This document shows, piece by piece, positions 32,372 to 40,919 of a stretch of DNA of 64,000 bases. Every line of letters begins with the position of its first letter. Within the stretch, counting starts at the first letter, position 1. The DNA comes from an uncultured Rickettsiales bacterium (GTDB lineage: Bacteria; Pseudomonadota; Alphaproteobacteria; Rs-D84), in the NCBI GenBank assembly GCA_900550565.1, contig URSG01000003.1, positions 5,802-69,801 of the forward strand. Reading direction: 5' to 3'. Below the pieces are notes generated by a model. The model searched no databases. It saw only the letters and a list, made by a program, of their open reading frames with translations, and had not been told where the DNA came from. A program made the translations under genes and the position numbers.

Positions 32372-33049
32372 TTATTGCCCGTCGTCCAGATAACCCGTGT
32401 CCAGCGGGTCCCCGTTCCCAGATTCAACGCGATATTCTGATACGCGTATCCCCAGTGGGTTGTCCAAACGATCCGACCATTGTAATTCGGTCGTGTCGTC
32501 CATTTGTAATTTCAGTATAATTGTATAATCTTTTTTGGCAGTCTGTCCACCACTATCTTCACAAAAATACTTAAATTTCACGGCGTATGTATCCGATGTG
32601 CGTGGGGTGACCGCGCCGTTTTCAAATTCTACGCTGCAACTGAATTCAAAATCAGGCGTATTGTTCATCAGGGCGTTCCACATATTCGTGCGCGTGAACG
32701 CGTTATAGACCGCCGGCGTGGACCACGTATGCACGATGCCCGTGACGTCATTGTTCCATTTACGCAACATAACACGACCGTCTGGGACGATTTCGTTGCG
32801 CGCCTTGATATATTCGCGGATAAATGCGCGTTTATACCATTTGACGTTTTCATCATTGGTGGATAATTCGCTGACAATAACCTGTTGATCTTCGCGTGGT
32901 TGCGTCATCAGAAAAAATACCTGGGGCCGATTGAGTGGGAACATTTTATACAGTGTAAAGCCCAACACCCCCAGCACGACAATCGCGCCAGCCAGAACAA
33001 ATGTCATCAATCGTGATAATAAAATTGGCGGTTCTATGCGGTCTTGCAA
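32372..33049 (-). CDS. virB8: VirB8-like T4SS inner-membrane protein
   Basis: 225 residues with a TTG start at 33049, supported by GAGAGAGG 6 nt upstream. One TM helix (LMTFVLAGAIVVLGVLGFTL) precedes a periplasmic domain of the VirB8/NTF2-like type: KRAFIREYIKARNEIVPDGR, then MLRKW and STPAVYNAF, and strands through YAVKFKYFCED. VirB8 nucleates assembly of the T4SS inner-membrane complex. It heads the operon. DotI/IcmL is the homologue in type IVB systems and would fit the same fold. Most other T4SS genes (virB3, 4, 6, 11, D4) are not in this window. Confidence 0.78.
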   Translation of the reverse strand: MQDRIEPPILLSRLMTFVLAGAIVVLGVLGFTLYKMFPLNRPQVFFLMTQPREDQQVIVSELSTNDENVKWYKRAFIREYIKARNEIVPDGRVMLRKWNNDVTGIVHTWSTPAVYNAFTRTNMWNALMNNTPDFEFSCSVEFENGAVTPRTSDTYAVKFKYFCEDSGGQTAKKDYTIILKLQMDDTTELQWSDRLDNPLGIRVSEYRVESGNGDPLDTGYLDDGQ

Positions 33050-33156
33050 TGATTTCCTCTCTCTGTTATTATTAAATCATAGACAAAAAGTGCAGGTGCG
33101 TGCAAGCAAAAAGTGCGAAAAATCAAAAAAAATCAAATCAGTTTTTCAGATTTTAC

Positions 33157-33185
33157 TTGCGCGTGGCGCGTTAAAATCATATAAT
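33157..33185 (+). promoter_or_regulatory. Promoter of the tRNA-Trp-secE-nusG unit
   Basis: TTGCGC (33157-33162), 17 nt, TATAAT (33180-33185). Transcription would start near 33192, about 95 nt before the tRNA. The 33050-33156 part of the gap is A/T-rich and should hold the divergent virB8 promoter. Confidence 0.65.
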
Positions 33186-33286
33186 GTATGCGCTTTTTCT
33201 GCTTGCTTTTTTGTTCGTGTGTGCTATCCTGGCGCAGACTATCGGAATGGTCACGTGATTGTGCAGGCATAAAAGCGACCAAAAAC

Positions 33287-33360
33287 AGGGGCATAGTTCA
33301 ACGGTAGAATATCGGTCTCCAAAACCGCGGATAAGGGTTCGATTCCTTTTGCCCCTGCCA
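33287..33360 (+). tRNA. tRNA-Trp (anticodon CCA)
   Basis: Acceptor AGGGGCA/TGCCCCT, anticodon loop CTCCAAA giving CCA, T-arm with GGTTCGATTCC, discriminator G and encoded CCA. Only UGG is read by this tRNA, so UGA is a stop here. Position immediately before secE is common in bacteria. Confidence 0.97.
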
Positions 33361-33418
33361 ATATTTCGCAAAACAGCGATGTTGGTTGTAATGATGGTCG
33401 GATATAGTGGGCGAATTT

Positions 33419-33598
33419 ATGAAAAAAGTTATTGATTATATTAAGTCGGTTCGCGGTGAATGGTTCAAAATTGTATGGCCATCGCGCGATGCTGTTATTC
33501 GTGCAACTATTATGATTCTGGTGTTTTCTGCGATTGCAGCACTGTTTTTCTTTGTGGTGGACAGTGTGTTAAACACGATTGTTGGTTGGATTTTCTAA
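33419..33598 (+). CDS. secE: Preprotein translocase subunit SecE
   Basis: 59 residues from ATG 33419. The amphipathic start (MKKVIDYIKSVRGEWFKIVW) with the conserved PSR motif is followed by one TM helix (IMILVFSAIAALFFFVVDSV). It stabilises SecY in the translocon. GTG 33407 is a possible alternative start. It is the usual single-TM form found in most bacteria. nusG follows after 25 nt. Confidence 0.95.
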   Translation: MKKVIDYIKSVRGEWFKIVWPSRDAVIRATIMILVFSAIAALFFFVVDSVLNTIVGWIF

Positions 33599-33623
33599 AA
33601 CAAAACGGGCAAAGGATACGCAT

Positions 33624-34157
33624 ATGGAAGATAAAATGCAATGGTTTGTTGTAAATGTTCATACCGGCTGTGAAGACAAGGTTGCCCGCGGCCTGCGCGA
33701 ACAGATTGACAAGCGTCGCTTGAACGCGTTGTTTGGGGAAATTTTGGTTCCAACACGCGAAGTGACAGAAATCAAGGGTGGCAAACGTGTTAAAACGGAA
33801 AAGAAATTCTTTCCGGGTTATATCGTTGTCCAGATGGTTTTGAATAACGAAACGTTTTCGTTGGTAAAACTGATGCCCCAGGTTGTTATGTTCTTGGGTG
33901 CGAAAAACAAACCAATCGCCGTCAGCGAAGAAGAAGCACGTCGCCTGCAAAAACAGGTAGAAGAGGGCGCGATTTCTGTTGAAGACGTAGAATACGAGGT
34001 TGGACAAGAGGTTCACGTTATTGACGGGCCGTTCAATGGTTTCAATGGCATCGTGGCCGAGGTTGATAATCTGAAACAAAAAATGACTGCGACGATTTTG
34101 GTGTTCGGTCGTGAAACCAGCGTTGAATTGGGTTTTGCCGAAGTTGAACGCGTCTAG
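33624..34157 (+). CDS. nusG: Transcription termination/antitermination protein NusG
   Basis: 177 residues from ATG 33624 (AAAGGA SD). The NGN domain runs from MQWFVVNVHTGCEDKVARGL to KFFPGYIVVQMVLNNETF, and the KOW domain is EVGQEVHVIDGPFNGFNGIV to the end (TILVFGRETSVELGFAEVER). It binds RNA polymerase and couples transcription to Rho and ribosomes. Gene order secE-nusG-rplK-rplA is universal in bacteria. Confidence 0.97.
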   Translation: MEDKMQWFVVNVHTGCEDKVARGLREQIDKRRLNALFGEILVPTREVTEIKGGKRVKTEKKFFPGYIVVQMVLNNETFSLVKLMPQVVMFLGAKNKPIAVSEEEARRLQKQVEEGAISVEDVEYEVGQEVHVIDGPFNGFNGIVAEVDNLKQKMTATILVFGRETSVELGFAEVERV

Positions 34158-34279
34158 GACAGACGTATTGCGCGTGAACGTCGGGAATGGGTTGCAACGT
34201 TGATTTCGGAATTACGGACGCACAAACGTTAAAGAAAAAAAGTTTTCGGGTTTTTGCGAAATGGTTTCGTTAAAAATCC

Positions 34280-34309
34280 CGGCGGCAGATGCGCCACATC
34301 GGACCGCCG
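34280..34309 (+). promoter_or_regulatory. GC-rich hairpin in the rplK leader
   Basis: CGGCGG (34280-34285) pairs with CCGCCG (34304-34309), and inside it GATG pairs with CATC. It lies just upstream of the rplK ribosome-binding site (GGAG) in a 179-nt untranslated gap. It may serve L1- or L11-type translational control, which is only inferred. Confidence 0.4.
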
Positions 34310-34336
34310 CACAACCAAAAAAAATGGAGTGAACAA

Positions 34337-34768
34337 ATGGCAAAGAAAGAACTGAAAGGGATTGTCAAATTAGTCGTCCCTGCAAAGCAAGCAAATCCTG
34401 CGCCACCGATTGGGCCTGCGTTGGGTGCTGCTGGTGTGAACATCGCAGAATTCTGCAAACAATTTAACGACAAAACATCTGATAAAGAACCGGGTATGCC
34501 GATTCCATGCATTATCACTGTTTATACTGACCGCAGTTTTGAATTTATTATGAAATTGCCGCCAGTGTCGTATTACATTAAAAAGGCGTTGAAACTGAAA
34601 TCTGGTTCAAAAAAACCGGGTCGTGATTTCGTTGGAACGATTTCCAAAGACCAGGTTAAACAGATTGCAGAAAACAAAATGCCGGACTTGAATTGCTCTA
34701 CCATTGAATCCGCAATGAACATTGTCGCGGGTCAGTGCCGTTCTATGGGCGTAAAGGTGGAGGAATAA
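34337..34768 (+). CDS. rplK: 50S ribosomal protein L11
   Basis: 143 residues beginning [20 protein letters not shown], with the L11 signatures [20 protein letters not shown] and the C-terminal [30 protein letters not shown]. It forms the GTPase-associated centre with L10/L12. The start is set by the GGAG SD. The ORF extends further upstream in frame but that part covers the leader hairpin. Confidence 0.97.
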   Translation: MAKKELKGIVKLVVPAKQANPAPPIGPALGAAGVNIAEFCKQFNDKTSDKEPGMPIPCIITVYTDRSFEFIMKLPPVSYYIKKALKLKSGSKKPGRDFVGTISKDQVKQIAENKMPDLNCSTIESAMNIVAGQCRSMGVKVEE

Positions 34769-34771
34769 GAT

Positions 34772-35446
34772 ATGAAACTGACAAAAAGACAAAAGACATG
34801 GGCAAACCTGGATACAGACAAAGTGTATTCTTTGGCTGATGCGATTGAAGCCCTGCGTGGTTATACGTCCAAGAAATTTGACGAAAGTTTGGAAATCGCC
34901 ATCAGATTGGGCATTGATGTCACCAAGGCTGACCAGAATATTCGTGGTATGTTGTCCTTGCCAAATGGCACAGGTAAAACAGTTCGCGTTGCAGTATTTA
35001 CTGTCAACAGTGCAGACGATGCCAAAAAGGCTGGCGCAGACGTTGTTGGCGGCGAAGAACTGATTGAAAAGGTTGCCGGTGGCGAAATCAATTTTGATCG
35101 CGTTATTGCAACACCAGATATGATGCCAAAAATGTCAAAGATTGCACGTATCTTGGGGCCAAAGGGTTTGATGCCGAATCCAAAATTGGGAACGGTCACA
35201 AACAACGTTGCCGAAGCAATCAAGGCAGCCAAGGCTGGCCAGATTGAATACCGTGCAGAAAAGAAGGGTATCATTCACGCTGGTATCGGCAAAATGTCGT
35301 TCACAAACGAACAGTTGGTTGAAAACGCAACCGCATTGGTTGACCAGTTGAAAAAGGTAAAACCTGCATCTGCCAAGGGTCAGTATATCTTGGGCGCATC
35401 TGTTGCGACAACCCAGGGTCCAGGTCTGAAGGTTGATGTAAAATAA
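34772..35446 (+). CDS. rplA: 50S ribosomal protein L1
   Basis: 224 residues with the L1 signature segments SLADAIEALRGYTSKKFDES, KAGADVVGGEELIEKVAGG and the C-terminal KKGIIHAGIGKMSFTNEQLV. It is the stalk protein that helps E-site tRNA leave and is often an autoregulator of the L11-L1 unit. It lies 3 nt after rplK. Confidence 0.97.
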   Translation: MKLTKRQKTWANLDTDKVYSLADAIEALRGYTSKKFDESLEIAIRLGIDVTKADQNIRGMLSLPNGTGKTVRVAVFTVNSADDAKKAGADVVGGEELIEKVAGGEINFDRVIATPDMMPKMSKIARILGPKGLMPNPKLGTVTNNVAEAIKAAKAGQIEYRAEKKGIIHAGIGKMSFTNEQLVENATALVDQLKKVKPASAKGQYILGASVATTQGPGLKVDVK

Positions 35447-35449
35447 GTT

Positions 35450-35650
35450 ATGTTCTGGTGTGGTCAATGCCACACTGGAACAAATACAGATTTCTGTCCA
35501 AGACTGATGGTGTTGACAACAACTTAATTCCCATCATAGACAAAGAAAAAATTCTTTGGGGCAGGAACCAAGCCCCATTTCGGGAAACCGAGTGGAAAGT
35601 TTAACAAAGCAGGGATTAGGGGCAATAACCCCGAAATCTGGAAGTAAAGG
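35450..35650 (+). ncRNA. L10 leader (rplJL autoregulatory RNA)
   Basis: A 211-nt gap before rplJ with no ORF. It has complementary segments characteristic of the ribosomal L10 leader: CTGGTGTGG.../...CCACACTGG near 35454-35480, and GGGGCAGGAACCAAGCCCC around 35559-35577, followed by the GAAACCGAG-like region and a GGGGC/CCCC hairpin (35618-35632). L10-L12 normally binds this to repress its own translation. The family is recognised by position and these motifs only. Confidence 0.75.
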
Positions 35651-35657
35651 ATAAAAT

Positions 35658-36134
35658 ATGAGACGCGAAGAAAAATCAGATTTGATTTCAGCGTTGCAGT
35701 CGTCCTTGAAAGATGCAAACGGTGTTTTCGTTATTGAAAACCACGGTCTGACCGTGAAAGAAATGGAAATCCTGCGTAATGAATTGCGCCCGGTTGTTTC
35801 TGTTTTCAAAGTTGTGAAAAACCGTTTGATGAAATTGGCATTGAAAGATACCGATTTTGAACCTGTGTCCGAAATGATGAAACGTCCGACCGCCGTTGCA
35901 GTTGCAACAGATGGCCTGGCGGTGACCAAGGTTTTGGCAAAGTTCGCCGAAGCGCACCCAAACCTGAGCATCATCGGTGGTAAAATGGACGCAGATGTCT
36001 TGGACAAAGACGGCATTATGCAATTATCCAAACTGCCATCCCTGTTGGAAATCCGTGGCACTATCGCGCGTATCCTGGTGGAACCAGCATCACGCTTGGC
36101 ACGTGTTTCAGCAGAGTATGGTAAGAAAAATTAA
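35658..36134 (+). CDS. rplJ: 50S ribosomal protein L10
   Basis: 158 residues. MRREEKSDLISALQSSLKDA and VIENHGLTVKEMEILRNELR, then VVKNRLMKLALKDTDF, are L10 features. The C-terminal helix (SRLARVSAEYGKKN) is short. L10 is the base that carries the L7/L12 dimers, and it is probably subject to feedback through the leader upstream. The SD is AAAGGA. Confidence 0.96.
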   Translation: MRREEKSDLISALQSSLKDANGVFVIENHGLTVKEMEILRNELRPVVSVFKVVKNRLMKLALKDTDFEPVSEMMKRPTAVAVATDGLAVTKVLAKFAEAHPNLSIIGGKMDADVLDKDGIMQLSKLPSLLEIRGTIARILVEPASRLARVSAEYGKKN

Positions 36135-36182
36135 TATCAAAATGGCAACATTTTGATTTACCTAAAATAATAGGAGCAAAAA

Positions 36183-36548
36183 ATGGCAGACATTCAGAAA
36201 TTAGTTGAAGAATTGTCAAAATTGACCGTTTTGGAAGCAGTTGAACTGTCCAAAGCGTTAGAAGAAACATGGGGCGTTTCCGCCGCCGCCGCAGTTGCAG
36301 TTGCAGCTGGCCCGGCTGCTGCCGCCGCAGAAGAAAAAACAGAATTTGACGTTGTTTTGGCCGAAATCGGCGCAAACAAACTGGCCGTTATCAAGGCTGT
36401 CAAAGAAATGACAGGTTTGGGGCTGGGCGAAGCGAAAGCTTTGGTTGAATCTGCACCAAAGGCAGTCAAAGAAGCTGTTGCAAAAGATGAAGCCGAAAAA
36501 ATGAAGGCTACATTGGAAGCAGCAGGTGCCAAGGTTGAATTGAAATAA
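36183..36548 (+). CDS. rplL: 50S ribosomal protein L7/L12
   Basis: 121 residues. The N-terminal dimerisation helix ([20 protein letters not shown]), the Ala-rich hinge ([18 protein letters not shown]) and the C-terminal globular domain ([40 protein letters not shown]) are all standard. The factor-binding C-terminal domain recruits EF-G and EF-Tu. SD is AGGAG. Confidence 0.97.
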   Translation: MADIQKLVEELSKLTVLEAVELSKALEETWGVSAAAAVAVAAGPAAAAAEEKTEFDVVLAEIGANKLAVIKAVKEMTGLGLGEAKALVESAPKAVKEAVAKDEAEKMKATLEAAGAKVELK

Positions 36549-36639
36549 TTCATACCGTCGGGTTTGCCCGACACAATAAAAAAAGTCGCGGCATTGCCGC
36601 GCAAACGCCAGCCCACCAGGGGATTTTTCCCCGGTGGGC
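36549..36639 (+). promoter_or_regulatory. rplL-rpoB intergenic hairpins (attenuator/processing region)
   Basis: Three stems lie here: GTCGGG/CCCGAC, GCGGCA-type CGCGGCATTGCCGCG around 36586-36600, and the long GCCCACC-GGGGA/TCCCC-GGTGGGC (36611-36639). In E. coli an attenuator and an RNase III site occupy the same position, allowing rpoB to be expressed lower than rplL. Confidence 0.6.
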
Positions 36640-36707
36640 GCAAAGGCGTAAAAAACAGTTTGAAATAGTTCCGTTTGCAAAACGCACAAAAAAAAGGATT
36701 GATACCC

Positions 36708-39700
36708 ATGGCAGTTATCCAGAAATTTAGAAAATCTTTTGGAAAAAGTTTTTTGCAAACTCCGCTTCCTGATCTGGTTGAAATTCAATATAATTCATAC
36801 AAAGAGTTTTTACAGGCTGATGTAGAACCGCAGAACCGTAAAAATATTGGTCTGCAAAACGTGTTCTCGTCCATGTTCCCAATCAAAGACTATGCCGGCA
36901 TTGCCGACCTGGAATTTGTGGAATACACGTTGGACAAACCTGTGTATAACGTAAAAGAATGCATGCTGCGTAATATGACATATTCCAGCAAGCTGAAACT
37001 GAAGCTGAGATTGATTTTATGGGATATCGCCGAAGACGGCAAAAAAACGTTGCGCGATATCAAAGAACAAGAAATATTTATGGGCGAAGTGCCGTTGATG
37101 ACTGAACGCGGCAGCTTTATCGCATCGGGCGTTGAACGTGTTATTGTTTCCCAGATGCATCGCGCCCAAGGTGTCGTTTTTGCAACCACCAAAGAAGCAA
37201 AAATCGCTGGCAACCCAGTCACATACACCGCGCGTATTATCCCAGAACACGGCAGTTGGATTGATTTTGAAGAAGCCAAGGGCGTTATCTATGTCCGTAT
37301 TGACCGCCGTCGCAAGGTTCCGGCAACTGTGTTGTTGCGTTGTCTGCCGGCCGCCGAAGATGAAAAGAAATTCGCCGCTGACCCACGCAAGTCAACAATT
37401 CGTGGTATGAGTGATACTGAAATCTTGTCGGCGTTTTATAACCGTATTCCGTTAAAGTTTGACGGCAAATTGTGGGCGGGCGAAACCGCGGCATTCGCAG
37501 GATTGGATAAATATCGTTTGAACTATGATTTAATCAATCCAAAAGACAAAAAAGTCTTGGCGTCCAAGGGCGACCGTCTGAACGCAAAACGTATGACAAA
37601 AATCACGGCTGCGTCTAAACAGTTTGGTATTTTGCCAGAATCATTGATTGGCGAATATCTGTTTGACCCGATTATGTCCGGGGACGAGGTTGTATTCCAA
37701 TCTGGCACCGAAATCACCGAAGAAGTTTTGTCTGATTTGGACAAGATGGGTGTCAAAGAATTGTCATTGATTGCGATTGATAATGCAACAATCACCGCGC
37801 ATATCCGCAATACGCTGGTTGCAGATAAAACAACCAATCGCGAAGAAGCGTTGATAGAAGTTTATAACATTATTCGTCCGGGTGAACGTCCAACACTGGA
37901 AGCGGCAATCAATTTGTTCCTGCGCCAGGGATTTGACGCGGCGTTCTATGATTTGTCGGCGGTTGGTCGTTTCAAGATGAACAAGCGTTTGAAAATTGAT
38001 TCTGGTAAAAAGCCCGAAGATGAACGTTTGCTGACAAAGTCTGACTTCTTGGCGGTGTTGAAAACACTGACAAACATTATTGACCACAAAGACACGGTTG
38101 ATGATATTGATAATCTGTCAAATCGTCGCGTGCGTGCGGTTGGTGAATTGCTGGAACAGAATTTCCGCACAGGTATGGTTCGTATTGAACGTCTGGTTCG
38201 CGAAAGCCTGTCGTCACCAAACATTGCAAATATGCAACCCCAAGATGTTATCAATGTAAAACCGTTGATGTCGCTGATTGCAGAATTCTTGGGAACGTCC
38301 CAGTTGTCCCAGTTTATGGACGCGTATAATCCGTTGTCTGAATTGGAACACAAACGCCGTATTTCTGCGTTGGGACCAGGGGGATTAAATCGTGAACGTG
38401 CCGGCATTGATGTCCGCGACGTTCATCCGACACATTATGGTCGTCTGTGCCCAATTCACACACCCGAAGGTGCAAATATTGGTCTGATAAATCACTTGGC
38501 GACGTATGCGCGTGTCAACCCATACGGATTTATTGAAACACCATATTACGTTGTTGAAAATGGTCGTGTCACAGGCAAGATGATGTATCTGACCGCAGAC
38601 GAAGAACTGGGACATAAAATTGCCCAGGGCAACACCCCAACAACCAAAGATGGCGCATTGGCCGAAGATATCGTGACCGCACGTGTTGACGGTGAATTTA
38701 CAATGGTGCCAAAAGAAGAAATTGACTTGATTGACGTTGCCCCACGCCAGGTGGTGTCCATCGCAACTGGTTTGATTCCGTTCGTTGAAAACGACGACGC
38801 GAACCGTGCATTGATGGGTTCAAATATGCAACGCCAGGGTGTTCCATTATTGCGTGTCCAGGCACCATTGGTCGGAACGGGTATTGAACGCGAAGTGGCG
38901 CGTGATTCCCGCACGGGCAAGGTTGCAAAGCACAGCGGTATTGTTGAATCTGTGGACGCAAATCGTATTGTGGTTAAATGTATGAACAGCCGCAATGTCG
39001 TGACCGGTGTTGATATTTACAACCTGGAAAAATTTGAACGCAGCAACAGTGAAACATTGATTCACCAAAAACCATTGGTCAAGGTTGGCGACCGTATTTC
39101 TGCGGGCGACATCATTGCCGACGGTTCGTCTATGAATTATGGTGAATTGGCGTTGGGCCGCAATGTGTTGGTCGCATTTGTGCCATGGCGCGGTTATAAC
39201 TATGAAGACGCGATTGTGATTTCTGAACGTATTTCACGCGAAGATATGTTTACATCGGTTAAAATCGTTGAAAAAGAATTCAAGGTTCGTGATACCCAGT
39301 TGGGCCCGGAAAGCTTTACACGCGACATTCCAAACGTTGGTGAAGAAGCACTGAAAAACCTGGACGAATCCGGTATCATTTACGTTGGTGCGCGCGTGAA
39401 ACAGGGCGACATTTTGGTCGGTCGTGTTTCGCCGAAATCTGAAACGTTGCTGACCCCAGAAGAGGCGTTGTTGCGCAACATCTTTGGGGAAAAGGCACTG
39501 AACGTCAAGGATACATCGCTGCGCGTTGGACCAAACGAAGAAGGAACTGTTATCGGGGTGAACGTGTTGACACGTCACGGCGTCAAGAAAGACGAACGTA
39601 CCCAGATGATTGAACTGCAAAAGATTGAACAAATCAACAAAGACCGCGATGAAGAAACATCTATCATTGAAAAGGGCTTTGCAGACCAGGTATTCCAAAT

Positions 39701-40844
39701 TGCCGAAGGCGAAACCATTGACGCCGGCACAGGCAGCCTGAAACCTTTTGTCGGCAAGAAATTGACCGCCGAAGTGTTTGAAGGTATTAAACCTGCGGAT
39801 ATTAAAAAACTGGTTGTGCGCAACAAAGATGCCCAGGCCAAGATTGATGATTTACGCGAACAGCATATTGCAAAACTGAAAGCATTGAACGAAAAAGCCG
39901 ATGCCGAAGTTGCCAAGGCAACAGAAAGCAATTCGCTGAACGCAGGCGTCTTGAAAGAGGTCAAGGTTTATATCGCACACAAGATGAAACTGCAACCTGG
40001 TGATAAAATGGCCGGTCGTCACGGGAACAAGGGTATCGTGTCCAAGGTTGTCCCGATTGAAGATATGCCATATATGGAAGATGGAACACCGGTTGACATC
40101 GTTCTGAATCCGTTGGGCGTGCCGTCACGTATGAACATCGGTCAGATTTTGGAAACCCACCTTGGTATGGCAGGACGCGCACTGGGCCAGCAGATTGGCG
40201 AAGTGTTGGAAGAAGTCAAGGCGAAACGCGCCGTGACCGATGACCTGCGCGCCATTATGGGCAAGATTTACGGCAAAGAAACCGCGGATAAATTGGAAAA
40301 GATGACGGATACAGATGTCCGTGCCGAAGCTGCATTGTTGCGCGACGGCGTTCCAATGGCGACACCGACATTTGACGGTGCCACCCCAGAAGATATTCGC
40401 AGTATGCTGAAATTGGCAAAACTGCCTGAATCTGGTCAGTTCACGATGTATGACGGTATGACGGGTGAAAAGTTCGCACGTCCAGTCACAGTTGGCGTGA
40501 TGTATATGATGAAACTGCATCACTTTGTTGATGAAAAGATTCACGCACGTTCAATTGGTAATTATTCGTTGGTGACACAACAGCCGTTGTCTGGTAAAGC
40601 CCACATGGGTGGCCAGCGTTTGGGTGAAATGGAAGTATGGGCATTGGAAGCACACGGTGCAGCGCACCTGCTGCGCGAAATGCTGACTGTCAAGTCTGAC
40701 GATATTGTCGGCCGTAACAAGATGTATGAAGCCATCATATCCGGCAGCAATGATATTCAGACCGGCACACCAGAAGCATTCAACGTATTCGTCCGCGAAT
40801 TGCGTGGTTTGGGTCTGGCGATGACACCAAAGAAAATTGACTAA
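36708..40844 (+). CDS. rpoB: RNA polymerase beta subunit
   Basis: 1378 residues from ATG 36708, which has AAAAAGGA 8 nt upstream. All domains of RpoB are visible: the start IQKFRKSFGKSFLQTPLPDL, the rifampicin region SQFMDAYNPLSELEHKRRIS, the RPNKVLTERAGIDVRDVHPTH-type segment, HTPEGANIGLINHLATYAR, and MAGRHGNKGIVSKVVPIEDMP near the C-terminus. It makes up the active-centre cleft of RNA polymerase with RpoC. Some residues around the rifampicin pocket differ from E. coli (see findings). It is 75 nt upstream of rpoC. Confidence 0.98.
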   Translation: MAVIQKFRKSFGKSFLQTPLPDLVEIQYNSYKEFLQADVEPQNRKNIGLQNVFSSMFPIKDYAGIADLEFVEYTLDKPVYNVKECMLRNMTYSSKLKLKLRLILWDIAEDGKKTLRDIKEQEIFMGEVPLMTERGSFIASGVERVIVSQMHRAQGVVFATTKEAKIAGNPVTYTARIIPEHGSWIDFEEAKGVIYVRIDRRRKVPATVLLRCLPAAEDEKKFAADPRKSTIRGMSDTEILSAFYNRIPLKFDGKLWAGETAAFAGLDKYRLNYDLINPKDKKVLASKGDRLNAKRMTKITAASKQFGILPESLIGEYLFDPIMSGDEVVFQSGTEITEEVLSDLDKMGVKELSLIAIDNATITAHIRNTLVADKTTNREEALIEVYNIIRPGERPTLEAAINLFLRQGFDAAFYDLSAVGRFKMNKRLKIDSGKKPEDERLLTKSDFLAVLKTLTNIIDHKDTVDDIDNLSNRRVRAVGELLEQNFRTGMVRIERLVRESLSSPNIANMQPQDVINVKPLMSLIAEFLGTSQLSQFMDAYNPLSELEHKRRISALGPGGLNRERAGIDVRDVHPTHYGRLCPIHTPEGANIGLINHLATYARVNPYGFIETPYYVVENGRVTGKMMYLTADEELGHKIAQGNTPTTKDGALAEDIVTARVDGEFTMVPKEEIDLIDVAPRQVVSIATGLIPFVENDDANRALMGSNMQRQGVPLLRVQAPLVGTGIEREVARDSRTGKVAKHSGIVESVDANRIVVKCMNSRNVVTGVDIYNLEKFERSNSETLIHQKPLVKVGDRISAGDIIADGSSMNYGELALGRNVLVAFVPWRGYNYEDAIVISERISREDMFTSVKIVEKEFKVRDTQLGPESFTRDIPNVGEEALKNLDESGIIYVGARVKQGDILVGRVSPKSETLLTPEEALLRNIFGEKALNVKDTSLRVGPNEEGTVIGVNVLTRHGVKKDERTQMIELQKIEQINKDRDEETSIIEKGFADQVFQIAEGETIDAGTGSLKPFVGKKLTAEVFEGIKPADIKKLVVRNKDAQAKIDDLREQHIAKLKALNEKADAEVAKATESNSLNAGVLKEVKVYIAHKMKLQPGDKMAGRHGNKGIVSKVVPIEDMPYMEDGTPVDIVLNPLGVPSRMNIGQILETHLGMAGRALGQQIGEVLEEVKAKRAVTDDLRAIMGKIYGKETADKLEKMTDTDVRAEAALLRDGVPMATPTFDGATPEDIRSMLKLAKLPESGQFTMYDGMTGEKFARPVTVGVMYMMKLHHFVDEKIHARSIGNYSLVTQQPLSGKAHMGGQRLGEMEVWALEAHGAAHLLREMLTVKSDDIVGRNKMYEAIISGSNDIQTGTPEAFNVFVRELRGLGLAMTPKKID

Positions 40845-40919
40845 GAAATCCAGCCGTGACGGTGCAGTCACTGTCACGGCAAAAGCATTTTGAACAGCGA
40901 CTTGAAAGGAGCAAAATTT

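Noticed and set aside
28391..33049. Assignment of the T4SS genes to Dot/Icm (DotI, DotH, DotG)
   Set aside because: The order fits both systems, but the VirB9 C-terminal pattern and the VirB10 GRTVVIPAG...RWYQFILPNG core match the VirB family better, and no DotG pentapeptide-like repeats are seen. I keep Dot/Icm as a distant alternative.
33184..33258. 24-codon hydrophobic frame before tRNA-Trp
   Set aside because: Its ATG overlaps the -10 box of the tRNA-Trp promoter, so it would lie upstream of the transcription start.
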